64,000 nucleotides of DNA from Micromonospora sp. LH3U1 (lineage in GTDB: Bacteria; Actinomycetota; Actinomycetes; Mycobacteriales; Micromonosporaceae), in assembly GCF_028475105.1 (NCBI RefSeq), contig NZ_CP116936.1:2418001-2482000 (forward strand). The letters run 5' to 3'. The notes under the pieces are model-generated. The model did no database searches. It was not told the origin of the DNA and saw nothing but the letters and a program-made list of their open reading frames with translations. Of this stretch, positions 45,981 to 54,332 are shown one piece after another (the first letter of the stretch is position 1; each line of letters opens with the position of its first letter). A program made the translations under genes and the position numbers.

Positions 45981-46607
45981 TTGCTCAGCGCCGACGAGTT
46001 CTTTCTGATCGCGCACAACGACAGTCGTGGCAAAGCCAAACTGCACCCGGCGGCGACCGGGCTCGGGTTGGCCGCCGGGCTGCTCGGTGAGCTGATCCTC
46101 TATGGACATATCACCGTCTCGGCCGGGCAGGTCACCGTCATCGACCGGCGCCCGCCGGCCGACGCGCTGGCGCACACCGTGCTCGACCAGCTGATCGGCG
46201 AGTCCCAGCACCAGGAGCTGCGCACGTGGCTCAGCTTCCTGGCGCAGAGCGCGACGAACTCGGTGGGGGAGCGGCTCGCCCGTGCCGGGGTGCTGCGCCG
46301 CCAGGAGAGCCGCCGGCTGCTGCGCAACGTGGTCAGCTACCTGCCGATCGACCTCAACGCGGTGGCCTGGCCGGCCACCCGGCTGCGGGCCCTGCTGGAA
46401 CGGCCGGACCCGCCAAGCGTGCCGGATGCTCTGCTGCTCGGCCTGGTCGTGGCCACGGGGCTGACCCGCGAGGTGCTCTGGAGCGCCGGCCCCCGCGCGC
46501 ACCACCGGCTCAACGTCCTCATCCCCGCGCTTCCGGCACCCCTGAAGGAACTCGTCGGGCACACCGAGGCCGCCGTCGGCGCCGCCGTGCTGCGCGGCCT
46601 CCCCTGA
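45981..46607 (+). CDS. GPP34 (GOLPH3-like) domain protein
   Basis: 208 aa, TTG start behind GGGAGG. It matches the actinobacterial GPP34 family: LSADEFFLIAHNDSRGKAKLHPAATGLGLAAGLLGELILYGHITV, LLDQLIGESQ-type motif at VLDQLIGESQHQELRTWLSFLAQSATNSVGERLARAGVLRRQE, and the closing TGLTREVLWSAG. Eukaryotic relatives bind phosphatidylinositol-4-phosphate at the Golgi; the bacterial role is unknown, perhaps lipid-linked. No membrane helix. Divergent from the XRE/DUF397 pair, upstream of the APC permease. Confidence 0.88.
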   Translation: MLSADEFFLIAHNDSRGKAKLHPAATGLGLAAGLLGELILYGHITVSAGQVTVIDRRPPADALAHTVLDQLIGESQHQELRTWLSFLAQSATNSVGERLARAGVLRRQESRRLLRNVVSYLPIDLNAVAWPATRLRALLERPDPPSVPDALLLGLVVATGLTREVLWSAGPRAHHRLNVLIPALPAPLKELVGHTEAAVGAAVLRGLP

Positions 46608-46654
46608 TCCCCCGGTAACCCCCTAACCCTCCCCTCGACGACCGGAGTAGTCGT

Positions 46655-48166
46655 ATGCGCCCGACATCGACAGTCGACCGACCCAGCAACGTCTCCGAAT
46701 CTCTTGCCCGAGGCCGCCTCGGCATCCCCTCGGTGATCTTCTTCGTGCTCTCCGCCGCCGCGCCGTTGACCGTGGTGGCCGGCGTCGTCACCACCGGCTA
46801 CGGCGTCATCGGCGTGACCGGCATCCCGCTGGCCTTCCTGGTGGTCGCCGCGGTGCTCGCCCTCTTCTCGGTGGGCTACGTGGCGATGTCCCGTCGGGTG
46901 GAGAACGCCGGCGCCTTCTACGCCTACGTCTCCCGCGGTCTGGGGCGACCGGCTGGCGTGGCCGCCGCCTGGGTGGCGCTGACCTCGTACAACGCGCTCC
47001 AGGTCGGGCTGTACGGCACCATCGGCGTGGCCGCCGAGCCGGTGCTCGACCGGATCTTCGGCGGGCACCCGCACTGGTCGATCGTCGCCCTGGTGGCGTG
47101 GGCACTGGTCGGCGTACTCGGCCTGCTGCGGGTGGACATCAACGGCCGGGTGCTGGCGGCGCTGCTGGTCGCCGAGATCGTGGTGGTCCTGATCTTCGAC
47201 CTGGGCCAGCTCGGCAACCCGGCCGGCGGCGAGGTCAGCTTCGCCGGGTTCGCACCGGACAACCTCTTCGTGCCCGGGGTCGGCGCGGTGCTGGTGCTGG
47301 CCGTCCTCGGGTTCGTCGGCTTCGAGTCCGCTGTGGTGTTCAGCGAGGAGAGCAAGGACCCGAAGCGGACGGTGCCGCTGGCCACGTACCTCTCGGTGGT
47401 GATCGTCGCCGCGCTTTACGCGCTCTCCTCCTGGACCATGGCGGTCGCCGTCGGACCGGATCAGATCGTCAGCGCGGCCGGCGAGCAGAGCGTCGGGCTG
47501 ATCTTCAACCTGGCCGCGGCGCACCTCGGTGACACCGCGGTCACCATCGGCCAGGTGCTCTTCCTGACCTCGGTGCTGGCCGCGATGATCTCCTTCCACA
47601 ACACCACGGCCCGCTACGCGTTCGCGCTCGGCCGGGAGCGGGTGCTGCCCGCCGTGTTCGGCCGGACCTCGCCGCGCAGCGGCGCGCCACAGGCCGCCTC
47701 GGTGGCGCAGAGCGTGTTCGGCCTGCTGGTCATCCTGCTGTACGCGGTCAACGGCTGGGATCCGGTGGTCAAGCTGTTCTTCTGGGTTGGCACCACCGGC
47801 GGCTTCGGCGTGCTGCTGCTGATCGCCACCACCTCGGTGGCGGTGATCGCCTACTTCGCCCGTTCCGGCGGCGACGAGACGCTGTGGCGGCGGGTCATCG
47901 CACCCGTCCTGGCCACCATCGCGCTCTTCGTGATCATTTGGCTGGCCGTGTCGAACTTCGCCAATCTGCTCGGCGTCGCGCCCGACTCCCCCCTGCGCTG
48001 GGCGGCGCCCGCCGTGTTCCCGGTGGTGGCCGCCCTGGGCGTCAACTGGGCACTGGTGCTGCGCAGCAGCCGCCCGGACACGTACGCCCGGATCGGTCTC
48101 GGCGCGGCGAGCGCCGCTGCTGCCGTCCAGGCGGAGGAGCCGGCCGATGCGACGGTGACCCGATGA
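46655..48166 (+). CDS. APC-family amino-acid permease
   Basis: 503 aa with about 12 membrane helices. It starts ESLARGRLGIPSVIFFVLSAAAPLTVVAGVVTTGYGVIGVTGIPLAFLVVAAVLALFSVGYVAMSRRVENAGAFYAYVSRGLGRPAGVAAAWVAL, the APC fold with the GxG break of helix 1. FVGFESAVVFSEESKDPKRTVPLATYLSV is the conserved helix 6 / loop region. Imports amino acids or polyamines by H+ symport; the substrate is unknown. Overlaps the next GNAT gene by 4 nt. Confidence 0.92.
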   Translation: MRPTSTVDRPSNVSESLARGRLGIPSVIFFVLSAAAPLTVVAGVVTTGYGVIGVTGIPLAFLVVAAVLALFSVGYVAMSRRVENAGAFYAYVSRGLGRPAGVAAAWVALTSYNALQVGLYGTIGVAAEPVLDRIFGGHPHWSIVALVAWALVGVLGLLRVDINGRVLAALLVAEIVVVLIFDLGQLGNPAGGEVSFAGFAPDNLFVPGVGAVLVLAVLGFVGFESAVVFSEESKDPKRTVPLATYLSVVIVAALYALSSWTMAVAVGPDQIVSAAGEQSVGLIFNLAAAHLGDTAVTIGQVLFLTSVLAAMISFHNTTARYAFALGRERVLPAVFGRTSPRSGAPQAASVAQSVFGLLVILLYAVNGWDPVVKLFFWVGTTGGFGVLLLIATTSVAVIAYFARSGGDETLWRRVIAPVLATIALFVIIWLAVSNFANLLGVAPDSPLRWAAPAVFPVVAALGVNWALVLRSSRPDTYARIGLGAASAAAAVQAEEPADATVTR

Positions 48167-48753
48167 GTGTGGTCATCGAGCAACTCGGGCCGGAGGAGAC
48201 CAGCCTCGTGGCTGCCCGGATCGCCGAGGCGTTCACCGTTCTGGAGGTGACGCGATGGCTGGTGCCCGACGCGAGCAAGCGGGAGGCCGTGCTGGCCGGA
48301 AACTTCGAGATTCTGGTCGAGCACGCGATGCGGCACGGCATCGTCCACGCCACCGCGGACCGGGCCTCGGTCGCGGTCTGGTTCCCGTCGGTCGGCGAGC
48401 CGGCTCCGCCGCCGGCGGACTACGACGCCCGACTGGCCGCCGCCTGCGGCGAGTGGACCGACCGGTTCCAGCATCTCGATGAGCTGTTCGCGGCGCACCA
48501 CCCGCATCCGGATCACCACCACCTGGCCTTCCTGGCCACCCAGCCGGATCGGCAGGGTCAGGGGTTGGGCTCTGCGCTCTTGCGGCACCACCACGCCTGG
48601 CTGGACGCCAACGGGATGCCGGCGTACCTGGAGGCGAGCAGCCCGCTGGGCCGGGATCTGTACGCGAAGCACGGTTACCTGGCCGGCGAGCCGTTCCGGG
48701 TGCCGGATGGCACGCCGTTCTGGCCAATGTGGCGGGAGCCGGTCGGCCGCTGA
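48163..48753 (+). CDS. GNAT-family N-acetyltransferase
   Basis: 196 aa, ATGA overlap with the permease gene. Acetyl-CoA site HHHLAFLATQPDRQGQGLGSALLRHHHAWLDANGMPAYLEASSPLGRDLYAKHGY (about residues 118-170). A His-rich loop HHPHPDHHHL precedes it. This sequence style fits the Rimi-type GNATs that often follow transporters. It may acetylate the permease substrate (inference). A strong hairpin ends the operon. Confidence 0.9.
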   Translation: MSVVIEQLGPEETSLVAARIAEAFTVLEVTRWLVPDASKREAVLAGNFEILVEHAMRHGIVHATADRASVAVWFPSVGEPAPPPADYDARLAAACGEWTDRFQHLDELFAAHHPHPDHHHLAFLATQPDRQGQGLGSALLRHHHAWLDANGMPAYLEASSPLGRDLYAKHGYLAGEPFRVPDGTPFWPMWREPVGR

Positions 48754-48829
48754 CCGGACTGGCCGGGTCGGAGCGACCCAGCCGGTACGTCCTGGTGGAC
48801 AAACCGTTACGCTGACGTGACAGTGCGGA

Positions 48830-48871
48830 CACGAAAGAAGGCCGGGTCGGCAGACCCGGCCTTCTTTCGTG
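48830..48871. terminator. Perfect 19-bp two-way terminator
   Basis: CACGAAAGAAGGCCGGGTC (48830-48848), loop GGCA, then the exact complement 48853-48871. The A-run on one side and T-run on the other side give a U-tract-like end in both directions, serving the GNAT gene and the convergent sigma factor gene. Confidence 0.95.
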
Positions 48872-48877
48872 AACTAC

Positions 48878-49702
48878 TTAGTACGTGCCGTCGAGCTGGC
48901 CGCGCAGCTTGGTGAGCGCCCGGGTCAGCAGCCGCGAGACGTGCATCTGCGAGACACCGATCTGGTCGGCGATCTGCGACTGGGTCAGGTTGCCGTAGAA
49001 GCGCAGCGTGAGGATCTTCTGCTCGCGCTCGTCGAGGGTGGCCAGTGCCGGGCCGAGGGCGACCCGCAGCTCGGCCAGCTCGAACTCGCTGTCCTCGCCG
49101 CCGAGCATGTCGCCCAGCTCGGTGGCGCGCTCGCCGTCACCCGTCGGGGTGGACAGCGACACCGCGTTGTACGCGCGGGCGCCCTCCAGGCCCTCCAGCA
49201 CCTCTTCCTCGGTGAGCTTGAGGTGGGCGGCGATGTCGGCGACCGTCGGCGAGCGACCAAGGGTCTGCAGAAGCGAGCTGTTGGCGTCGGAGATGGCCAG
49301 CCGCAGCTCCTGGAGCCGGCGCGGCACCCGGATGTCCCAGGTGCGGTCACGGAAGTGCCGCTTGAGCTCGCCGATGATGGTGGGGATCGCGTAGCCGGCG
49401 AAGTCGACACCGCGGGACGGGTCGAACTTGTCGATGGCCTTGATCAGGCCGACCGCGGCGGTCTGGGCCAGGTCGTCGGTCGGCTCGCCGCGCCCGCTGT
49501 AGCGGTGGGCCAGGTGGTTGGCCAGCGGCAGCCAGGCCTCGATCGCCCGGTCGCGCAGTGCGGCACGCGACGGGTGGTTGGCGGGCAGCGCGGCCATGGC
49601 GTTGAGCAGGTCGGCGGCGCTGTCGGTGAGAGCGCGCGGGTCGAGCTTGGTGGTCGCCTTGGCGGCGGTGCTCGGCTGCTCGGTGATCGTTGGCGCGGTC
49701 AT
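48878..49702 (-). CDS. RNA polymerase sigma factor, SigB/SigF/SigG family
   Basis: 274 aa from the ATG at 49702 (AGGGAGGACC upstream). Sigma region 2 is LANHLAHRYSGRGEPTDDLAQTAAVGLIKAIDKFDPSRGVDFAGYAIPTIIGELKRHFRDRTWDIRVPRRLQEL (about 75-145), region 3 LGRSPTVADIAAHLKLTEEEVLEGL, region 4 LDEREQKILTLRFYGNLTQSQIADQIGVSQMHVSRLLTRAL (about 225-265). The pattern is the general-stress or developmental group-3 sigma factor of actinomycetes, normally held by an anti-sigma. No anti-sigma or anti-anti-sigma gene is adjacent here, so it is probably controlled in trans. Confidence 0.93.
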   Translation of the reverse strand: MTAPTITEQPSTAAKATTKLDPRALTDSAADLLNAMAALPANHPSRAALRDRAIEAWLPLANHLAHRYSGRGEPTDDLAQTAAVGLIKAIDKFDPSRGVDFAGYAIPTIIGELKRHFRDRTWDIRVPRRLQELRLAISDANSSLLQTLGRSPTVADIAAHLKLTEEEVLEGLEGARAYNAVSLSTPTGDGERATELGDMLGGEDSEFELAELRVALGPALATLDEREQKILTLRFYGNLTQSQIADQIGVSQMHVSRLLTRALTKLRGQLDGTY

Positions 49703-50077
49703 GGGTGGTCCTCCCTGCACCTCGTCCGCGGACAAAAAGACGTGACGCTTTGGTTTAGCTTGCTATCGGCCGTTCGGGAGTCACCTTAACCTGATCGTCT
49801 CCCCGAAATCTAGCCGAAAGGTTGATGGATTTAAGGTGTGTTCAACCATGAAAGGTTCAAATGGGGCGGAAGTCGAGGTGGCTGTGAGGATCCTTACCTG
49901 CCTTCCGGGCATGCCTCGCCGCCCGGTCATTCACCCGGCTCGGCCGATCGGCCCCCGCCGCGCGCCGAGCGGTCAACATGAAATCCGACAACTGGGCAGC
50001 AGTGTCGACTATCCGTCCTTGTCCCGCTGGCGGGACCGGCCGTAGCGTCGCGTGTACATACCCGGTTCGGAGGCACC
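49703..50077. other. 375-bp region between sigma factor and decarboxylase-like genes
   Basis: Unusually AT-rich around 49745-49860, with direct GAAAGGTT copies (49816-49823 and 49850-49857) and AACC-N6-GGTT. It must hold divergent promoters; on the minus strand TAGATT (about 49807-49812) is a possible -10. No gene, tRNA or riboswitch is seen. A 69-codon frame starting at 49836 looks like chance. Confidence 0.45.
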
Positions 50078-50830
50078 GTGCTCGATCCAGCCGCTCCCCA
50101 GCTCGTCGTGAACAGTCGTACCCTCTACTTCAGCTGGTTGCCGGCGGATCCCGACGCGGTCGCCGCGTTGGTCCCACCCGGGCTGTGCCCCCGCCCCGAC
50201 CACCAGGTGTTCCTCAACCAGTACATCGTCGACGACGAGACGCAGACCTCCGGCTTCGGCGCGTACTCACTGACCTACCTGGGCGTCTCGTTGCTGGGCG
50301 TCGACGCACCCGGCGGCCTCAACCCGGGCGGCTGGTGGACCCACTACATCGCCTCCAGTCGGCGGGTTCGTGAGTACGCGGTCGCCCGTGGTGCCCCGGT
50401 GCTCGCCGGCCGGACCCGGATCGAGGTCAGCGGTGAGGCCCTGACCTCCGAAACGGAGATCGACCGGGTGCCGTTGATCCGGGCGCGATGTCGAGTGGGC
50501 GAGACCGGGCACGTGATCAGCAGCGGGCACCACCGCTACTTCACCCGCCGCGACGGCCAGTTCCTCAGCTCGGTCTACCCGTTCGTCGCCGAGCCGGTAG
50601 CCCCGTTCGAGATCGAGTTGGTGGAGTTCCTCCAGCCCGAGCATCCGATCTACGCGCTCCGCCCGGCCAACCCGCTGACCATCGGCTTCGGCTACTACTC
50701 GCCGCGCTCCTCGTTCGCCTACCCCGGTGGGCTGAGCGTGCACCCGGTCGTCGTCGCGCCGGAGTCGGCCCGATCAATTCACCAGGTGCCGGCCAGCCTC
50801 GCTCGCAGTGGCCTTCCGTCCGGGTCGTAG
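50078..50830 (+). CDS. Acetoacetate decarboxylase-family protein (DUF2071-like)
   Basis: 250 aa, GTG 4 nt after GGAGG. The sequence LVVNSRTLYFSWLPADPDAVAALVPPGLCPRPDHQVFLNQYIVDDETQTSGFGAYSLTYLGVSLLGVD...GWWTHYIASSRRVREYAVARGAPVLAGRTRIE fits the acetoacetate decarboxylase/DUF2071 beta-cone fold. The Schiff-base Lys of true Adc is not evident, so it may not decarboxylate acetoacetate. Its last 52 bp overlap the 3' end of the convergent phospholipase D gene (50779-50830). Confidence 0.72.
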   Translation: MLDPAAPQLVVNSRTLYFSWLPADPDAVAALVPPGLCPRPDHQVFLNQYIVDDETQTSGFGAYSLTYLGVSLLGVDAPGGLNPGGWWTHYIASSRRVREYAVARGAPVLAGRTRIEVSGEALTSETEIDRVPLIRARCRVGETGHVISSGHHRYFTRRDGQFLSSVYPFVAEPVAPFEIELVEFLQPEHPIYALRPANPLTIGFGYYSPRSSFAYPGGLSVHPVVVAPESARSIHQVPASLARSGLPSGS

Positions 50831-52368
50831 ACCAGCCGGTACACCGGCAGCGCCCAGGCGCGGGTATACCACGGCAGACGCTCCGGGCGGTGTGGGCGCA
50901 GCCGTCCGGGCGGCCGCTCGCCCACCTGGCCGTCGTCGTACCACTGTTGCAGCGCGTCGGCTGCGGCCGTGACGGACGCGATCGCGTCCGCCGGGTCGAG
51001 CAGGTCGGCGTCATCCGCGCCGTCCGGGTCACGGTCCAGGTGCTCACGCCAGAGTCGGAGTCGCAGGTCCCGGGCGAAGGTCCGCGCACCGTCGCCCTGT
51101 CCTGCCGGGTCGGTGGGCTCCCGCAGGTCGCGGGTGTCGTCGAGCACCGCGCAGGACAACTCGCTGTCGTGCGTCCAGGATCGGCGGTTCAGGTTGTCGC
51201 TGCCCACACTGGCCCAGACGTCGTCGACCACGCACACCTTCGCGTGTACGTAGACCGGGTCGCCGGCGTGGTTCTCCACATCGAGCACATGCACCCGGTC
51301 CGGCGCGGCCCGCTCACACAGCGACAGCGCCTGCTCGCGCCCGACCATGTTCGGCGGCAGCGCCAGCTTGCCGTCCACGTCCGGGTGCCGGGGCACCACG
51401 GCGATCAGGTGCAACTCCGGGTTGTCCCGCAGCGCGTGCGCGAACAGGTCCGCCACCTCCGCCGACCAGAGGTACTGGTCCTCCAGGTAGATGAGTCGCC
51501 GAGCGCGGCGTACGGCCTTGGTGTAACCCCGGGCCACGGTCCGCTCGCCGTCGGGTGCGAACGAGTACCGCGGACGGACCGCGGGATAGGTGCGTAGCAC
51601 CTGAACCTGGTGCGGGCCGCAGGGCGGCGGATCGGCTGGTTGCTCGGGCAGCGGGTCGGGGCGCAGGTCCGCGCCACGCAGCCGATCCCGCAGGTAGGCC
51701 ATCGGATTCTCCGAATCCAGTGGCATCGGGTCGGTCCAGCGCTCCCGGAACAGGGTGTCCAACGCGCCGACCACCGGACCGCGCACCGCGAGTTGCACGT
51801 CGTGCCAGGGCGGGTTGGGCCCGTACCGGGGGGACATCTGCACCGGCTGCGGGTCGCCGTGGTGAGCGGCGTCGTCGCGGCGGCTGTGGCACAGGTCGAT
51901 CCCGCCGGCGAACGCGATGTCCCGTTCCGGTGCGTCCGGGTGCCGCAACACCACGAGTTTCTGGTGGTGCGAGCCGCCGCGCCGGACCCGCTGGTCGAGC
52001 AGCACCTCGCCGCCGGCCGCTGAGATCGTTTCGCTGAGGTCGCGGTTCTCCGCCTCGCTGTAGGCCAGCACGTCGAGGTGTGAGCGCCAGATCAACCCCT
52101 TGACCACCACGCCGCGTTGGGCGGCCTGGGCGAAGAGTTGGGCCACGGTGGGGCCGTTCGGGCGCAGCCGCTGGTCCGGGTCACCCCGCCAGTCGGTGAA
52201 GAACAGGTGGTCGCCGTCCCCGAGCGCCTCCACCTCGTCGACCAGCCGGTCGAAGTACGCGGCACCGTGAATCAGCGGCTCAGCGAGGTTTCCCGTGGTC
52301 CAGACGGGTAACCCAGACACCGGGTTGGCACGTTCCTGCGCGGTGAGGAACCAGTCCTGCAACGGCAA
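50779..52368 (-). CDS. Phospholipase D-family phosphodiesterase
   Basis: 529 aa from TTG 52368, chosen because AAGGAGG sits 8 nt upstream and no ATG or GTG lies further upstream in frame. Two HKD motifs: GGSHH135-Q-K137-LVVLRHPD and YVHAK-VCVVDD near residue 374, each followed by a Gly/Ser-Asn partner (AGGID; SDNLNRRS). Together they make the two-lobed PLD active site. Similar to cardiolipin-synthase/PLD enzymes; no signal peptide, so it is probably cytoplasmic or membrane-associated. 3' overlap with the decarboxylase-like gene. The region before the TTG reads as plausible protein, so a longer start by CTG cannot be excluded. Confidence 0.88.
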   Translation of the reverse strand: MPLQDWFLTAQERANPVSGLPVWTTGNLAEPLIHGAAYFDRLVDEVEALGDGDHLFFTDWRGDPDQRLRPNGPTVAQLFAQAAQRGVVVKGLIWRSHLDVLAYSEAENRDLSETISAAGGEVLLDQRVRRGGSHHQKLVVLRHPDAPERDIAFAGGIDLCHSRRDDAAHHGDPQPVQMSPRYGPNPPWHDVQLAVRGPVVGALDTLFRERWTDPMPLDSENPMAYLRDRLRGADLRPDPLPEQPADPPPCGPHQVQVLRTYPAVRPRYSFAPDGERTVARGYTKAVRRARRLIYLEDQYLWSAEVADLFAHALRDNPELHLIAVVPRHPDVDGKLALPPNMVGREQALSLCERAAPDRVHVLDVENHAGDPVYVHAKVCVVDDVWASVGSDNLNRRSWTHDSELSCAVLDDTRDLREPTDPAGQGDGARTFARDLRLRLWREHLDRDPDGADDADLLDPADAIASVTAAADALQQWYDDGQVGERPPGRLRPHRPERLPWYTRAWALPVYRLVYDPDGRPLRARLAGTW

Positions 52369-52502
52369 CGTCCAGCCCTCCTTGAGGTCGGCAACGTCCT
52401 CACGGTAGGACCCCGGACGCGGGTCCGCACGCCAGGCCAGCAGACCCGTGACCTGGCCAACGCCATCGGAAGCGATGCGACAACAGCCGAGGAGGCCACA
52501 CC

Positions 52503-52631
52503 ATGCCCCGCGACACGACGAATCCCGTGACCGAGTACCGCGAGCCGGCGGTGGAGAGCGAGCGGGGCGCGCTGGTAGCGGTGTTGGTGATGGTGATTCT
52601 GGGGGTCGCGGGCATCTTTGCGGTCTCCTGA
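52503..52631 (+). CDS. Small single-helix membrane protein (42 aa)
   Basis: 42 codons, GGAGG 9 nt before the ATG. Polar head MPRDTTNPVTEYREPAVESE then one membrane helix GALVAVLVMVILGVAGIFAV and a Ser end. Divergent from the phospholipase D gene, followed by a strong hairpin. No family recognised; such small membrane proteins are easily missed. Confidence 0.6.
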   Translation: MPRDTTNPVTEYREPAVESERGALVAVLVMVILGVAGIFAVS

Positions 52632-52634
52632 GGC

Positions 52635-52674
52635 GGCGCCGGCACCCCCGGGGTGAACCGGAGGCGCCGGCGCC
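52635..52674. terminator. Two-way hairpin between small membrane protein and pirin genes
   Basis: GGCGCCGGC (52635-52643) pairs perfectly with GCCGGCGCC (52666-52674). Confidence 0.7.
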
Positions 52675-52695
52675 GATCTCAGTGGTCGAGCGTGG

Positions 52696-53682
52696 TCAGG
52701 GCCGGGCGCCCTGGCCGCCGGTGTGCGGCAGCCGCTCGGTGGGGATCACTCCGAGGCGGCCGGCCTGGAAGTCCTCGAATGCCTGGACCAGCTCGTCCCG
52801 GGTGTTCATCACGAACGGGCCGTACTGTGCCACGGGCTCCCGGATCGGCTTGCCGCCCATGATGTAGAGGTCCAGCGCGGGAGTGTTGCTGTCCTGCTCG
52901 CTGTCGGCGCTGAACCGCAGCGCGTCACCCGGACCGTGCACCGCGAGCTGTCCGGTGCGCACCGGCCGCCGGTCGGTGCCGACCGTGCCGCGACCGCCGA
53001 GCACGTACACCAGGGCGTTGAAGTCGGGCTGCCAGGGCAGATCGACCTGCGCCCCCGGCTGCACGGTGACGTGGGTGATGGTGATCGGGGTGAAGGTCGA
53101 ACCCGGGCCGCGGTGCCCGGCGATCTCACCGGCGATGACCCGGATGAGCGCGCCGCCGTCGGGCGTGGTGAGCAGTGCGGACTCCCCACCCCGGATGTCC
53201 TGGTAGCGGGGCGGGTTCATCTTGGCCGAGCGGGGCAGGTTGACCCAGAGTTGAGTGCCGTGGAAGAGCCCACCGCTCACCACCAGGTGCTCCGGCGGCG
53301 CTTCGATGTGCAACAGCCCACTGCCGGCCGTCATCCATTGGGTATCGCCGTCGGTGATGGTGCCGCCACCGCCGTTCGAGTCCTGGTGGTCGAAGATGCC
53401 GTCGATGATGTACGTGACCGTCTCGAAGCCGCGGTGCGGATGCCACGAGGTGCCCCTCGGCTCGCCCGGCGCATAGTCGACCTCGCCCATCTGGTCGAGG
53501 TGGATGAACGGGTCCAGGTCGGTGGTCGACACCCCGGCGAAGGCTCGACGGACCGGGAAGCCCTCACCCTCGAAGCCGGTGGGCGCGGTGGTCACCTTGC
53601 GGACCGGGCGGAACGTGGTGGACTCGTCCACCCGGGGCAGGCGGGGAAGGACGAGAACGTCGTCAACGGTGATCGCGGGCAT
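52696..53682 (-). CDS. Pirin-family bicupin protein
   Basis: 328 aa. N-terminal cupin with metal ligands HLDQMGEVDYAPGEPRGTSWHPHRGFETVTYIIDG, H-P-H-R-G being the pirin signature near residue 82. The second cupin from about 170 reads STFTPITITHVTVQPGAQVDLPWQPDFNALVYVLGGRG. Pirins include quercetinase-type dioxygenases and redox-sensing regulators; actinobacterial ones are usually stress-linked. The MarR gene overlaps its start by 20 nt, so they are one transcription unit under a MarR operator. Confidence 0.93.
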   Translation of the reverse strand: MPAITVDDVLVLPRLPRVDESTTFRPVRKVTTAPTGFEGEGFPVRRAFAGVSTTDLDPFIHLDQMGEVDYAPGEPRGTSWHPHRGFETVTYIIDGIFDHQDSNGGGGTITDGDTQWMTAGSGLLHIEAPPEHLVVSGGLFHGTQLWVNLPRSAKMNPPRYQDIRGGESALLTTPDGGALIRVIAGEIAGHRGPGSTFTPITITHVTVQPGAQVDLPWQPDFNALVYVLGGRGTVGTDRRPVRTGQLAVHGPGDALRFSADSEQDSNTPALDLYIMGGKPIREPVAQYGPFVMNTRDELVQAFEDFQAGRLGVIPTERLPHTGGQGARP

Positions 53683-54175
53683 CGAAGGCTCCTAGCTCGT
53701 GGCGTGGGTGGTCGAGCCGGCCCCGGGATGCCCGCAGGCGGTCACCGATCCGGTCGAAGACCCGGGTGAGGCAGGCGACCTCGGCATCGTCGAGGTCGTC
53801 CATCAGGTGGGTACGCACCGACGCCAGATGGTGCGGTGCGGCTTCCCGTAGGGCGAGCAGCCCGGCGGCGGTGAGCACCGCCTCGCTGCCGCGTCGGTCG
53901 TCCGGGCAGGGCTCCTTGCTGACCATGCCGCGGCGCTGCATCGAGGAGATCTGGTACGTGAGTCGGCTGGGCGAGAAGATGAGCCGGCTGGCCAGCTCGC
54001 CCATCCGCAGCCGCTGCCCCGGCGCCTCGGAGAGCAGGACCAGCACGTGGTAGTCGGCGAAGCTGAGACCGCTGTCGGCGCGCAGGTCCTCTTCGAGCTG
54101 GGTGAAGAGACGCTGGCTGGCCTCGATGTAGGCACGCCATGCGGCCTCTCGGGTGCTGTCCAGGCTCTTGGTCAT
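53663..54175 (-). CDS. MarR-family transcriptional regulator
   Basis: 170 aa from the ATG at 54175 (a GTG lies at 54181). Winged-helix MarR fold: LSFADYHVLVLLSEAPGQRLRMGELASRLIFSPSRLTYQISSMQRRGMVSKEPCPDDRRGSEAVLTAAGLLAL. The DDRRGSE wing is typical. A palindrome (54190-54213) stands directly before it, so it should repress itself and pirin and respond to an aromatic or oxidative signal (inference). Overlaps the pirin gene by 20 nt. Confidence 0.93.
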   Translation of the reverse strand: MTKSLDSTREAAWRAYIEASQRLFTQLEEDLRADSGLSFADYHVLVLLSEAPGQRLRMGELASRLIFSPSRLTYQISSMQRRGMVSKEPCPDDRRGSEAVLTAAGLLALREAAPHHLASVRTHLMDDLDDAEVACLTRVFDRIGDRLRASRGRLDHPRHELGAFDARDHR

Positions 54176-54189
54176 GTCCACGACGATAG

Positions 54190-54213
54190 CACTAGTTCAA
54201 AATTTAACTAGTG
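54190..54213. promoter_or_regulatory. MarR operator
   Basis: CACTAGTT (54190-54197) and AACTAGTG (54206-54213) are perfect 8-bp arms around the AT-rich CAAAATTT, 15 bp before the MarR start. The size and spacing are classical for MarR dimers. Confidence 0.8.
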
Positions 54214-54332
54214 GTGTTGAGCGTCGCCTGGGTCACTTCTTCGCCGCCGAGGAACCAAATCGTGCAGCTTTGAAGGAAAGCGGTGTTAATCCAGAGGCGA
54301 AGTGGCGACGCGATGTGCCAGACTCCGGCCTC

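Noticed and set aside
49836..50045. Short plus-strand frame between the sigma factor and decarboxylase-like genes
   Set aside because: No ribosome site, codon use unlike neighbours, overlaps the presumed promoter region.
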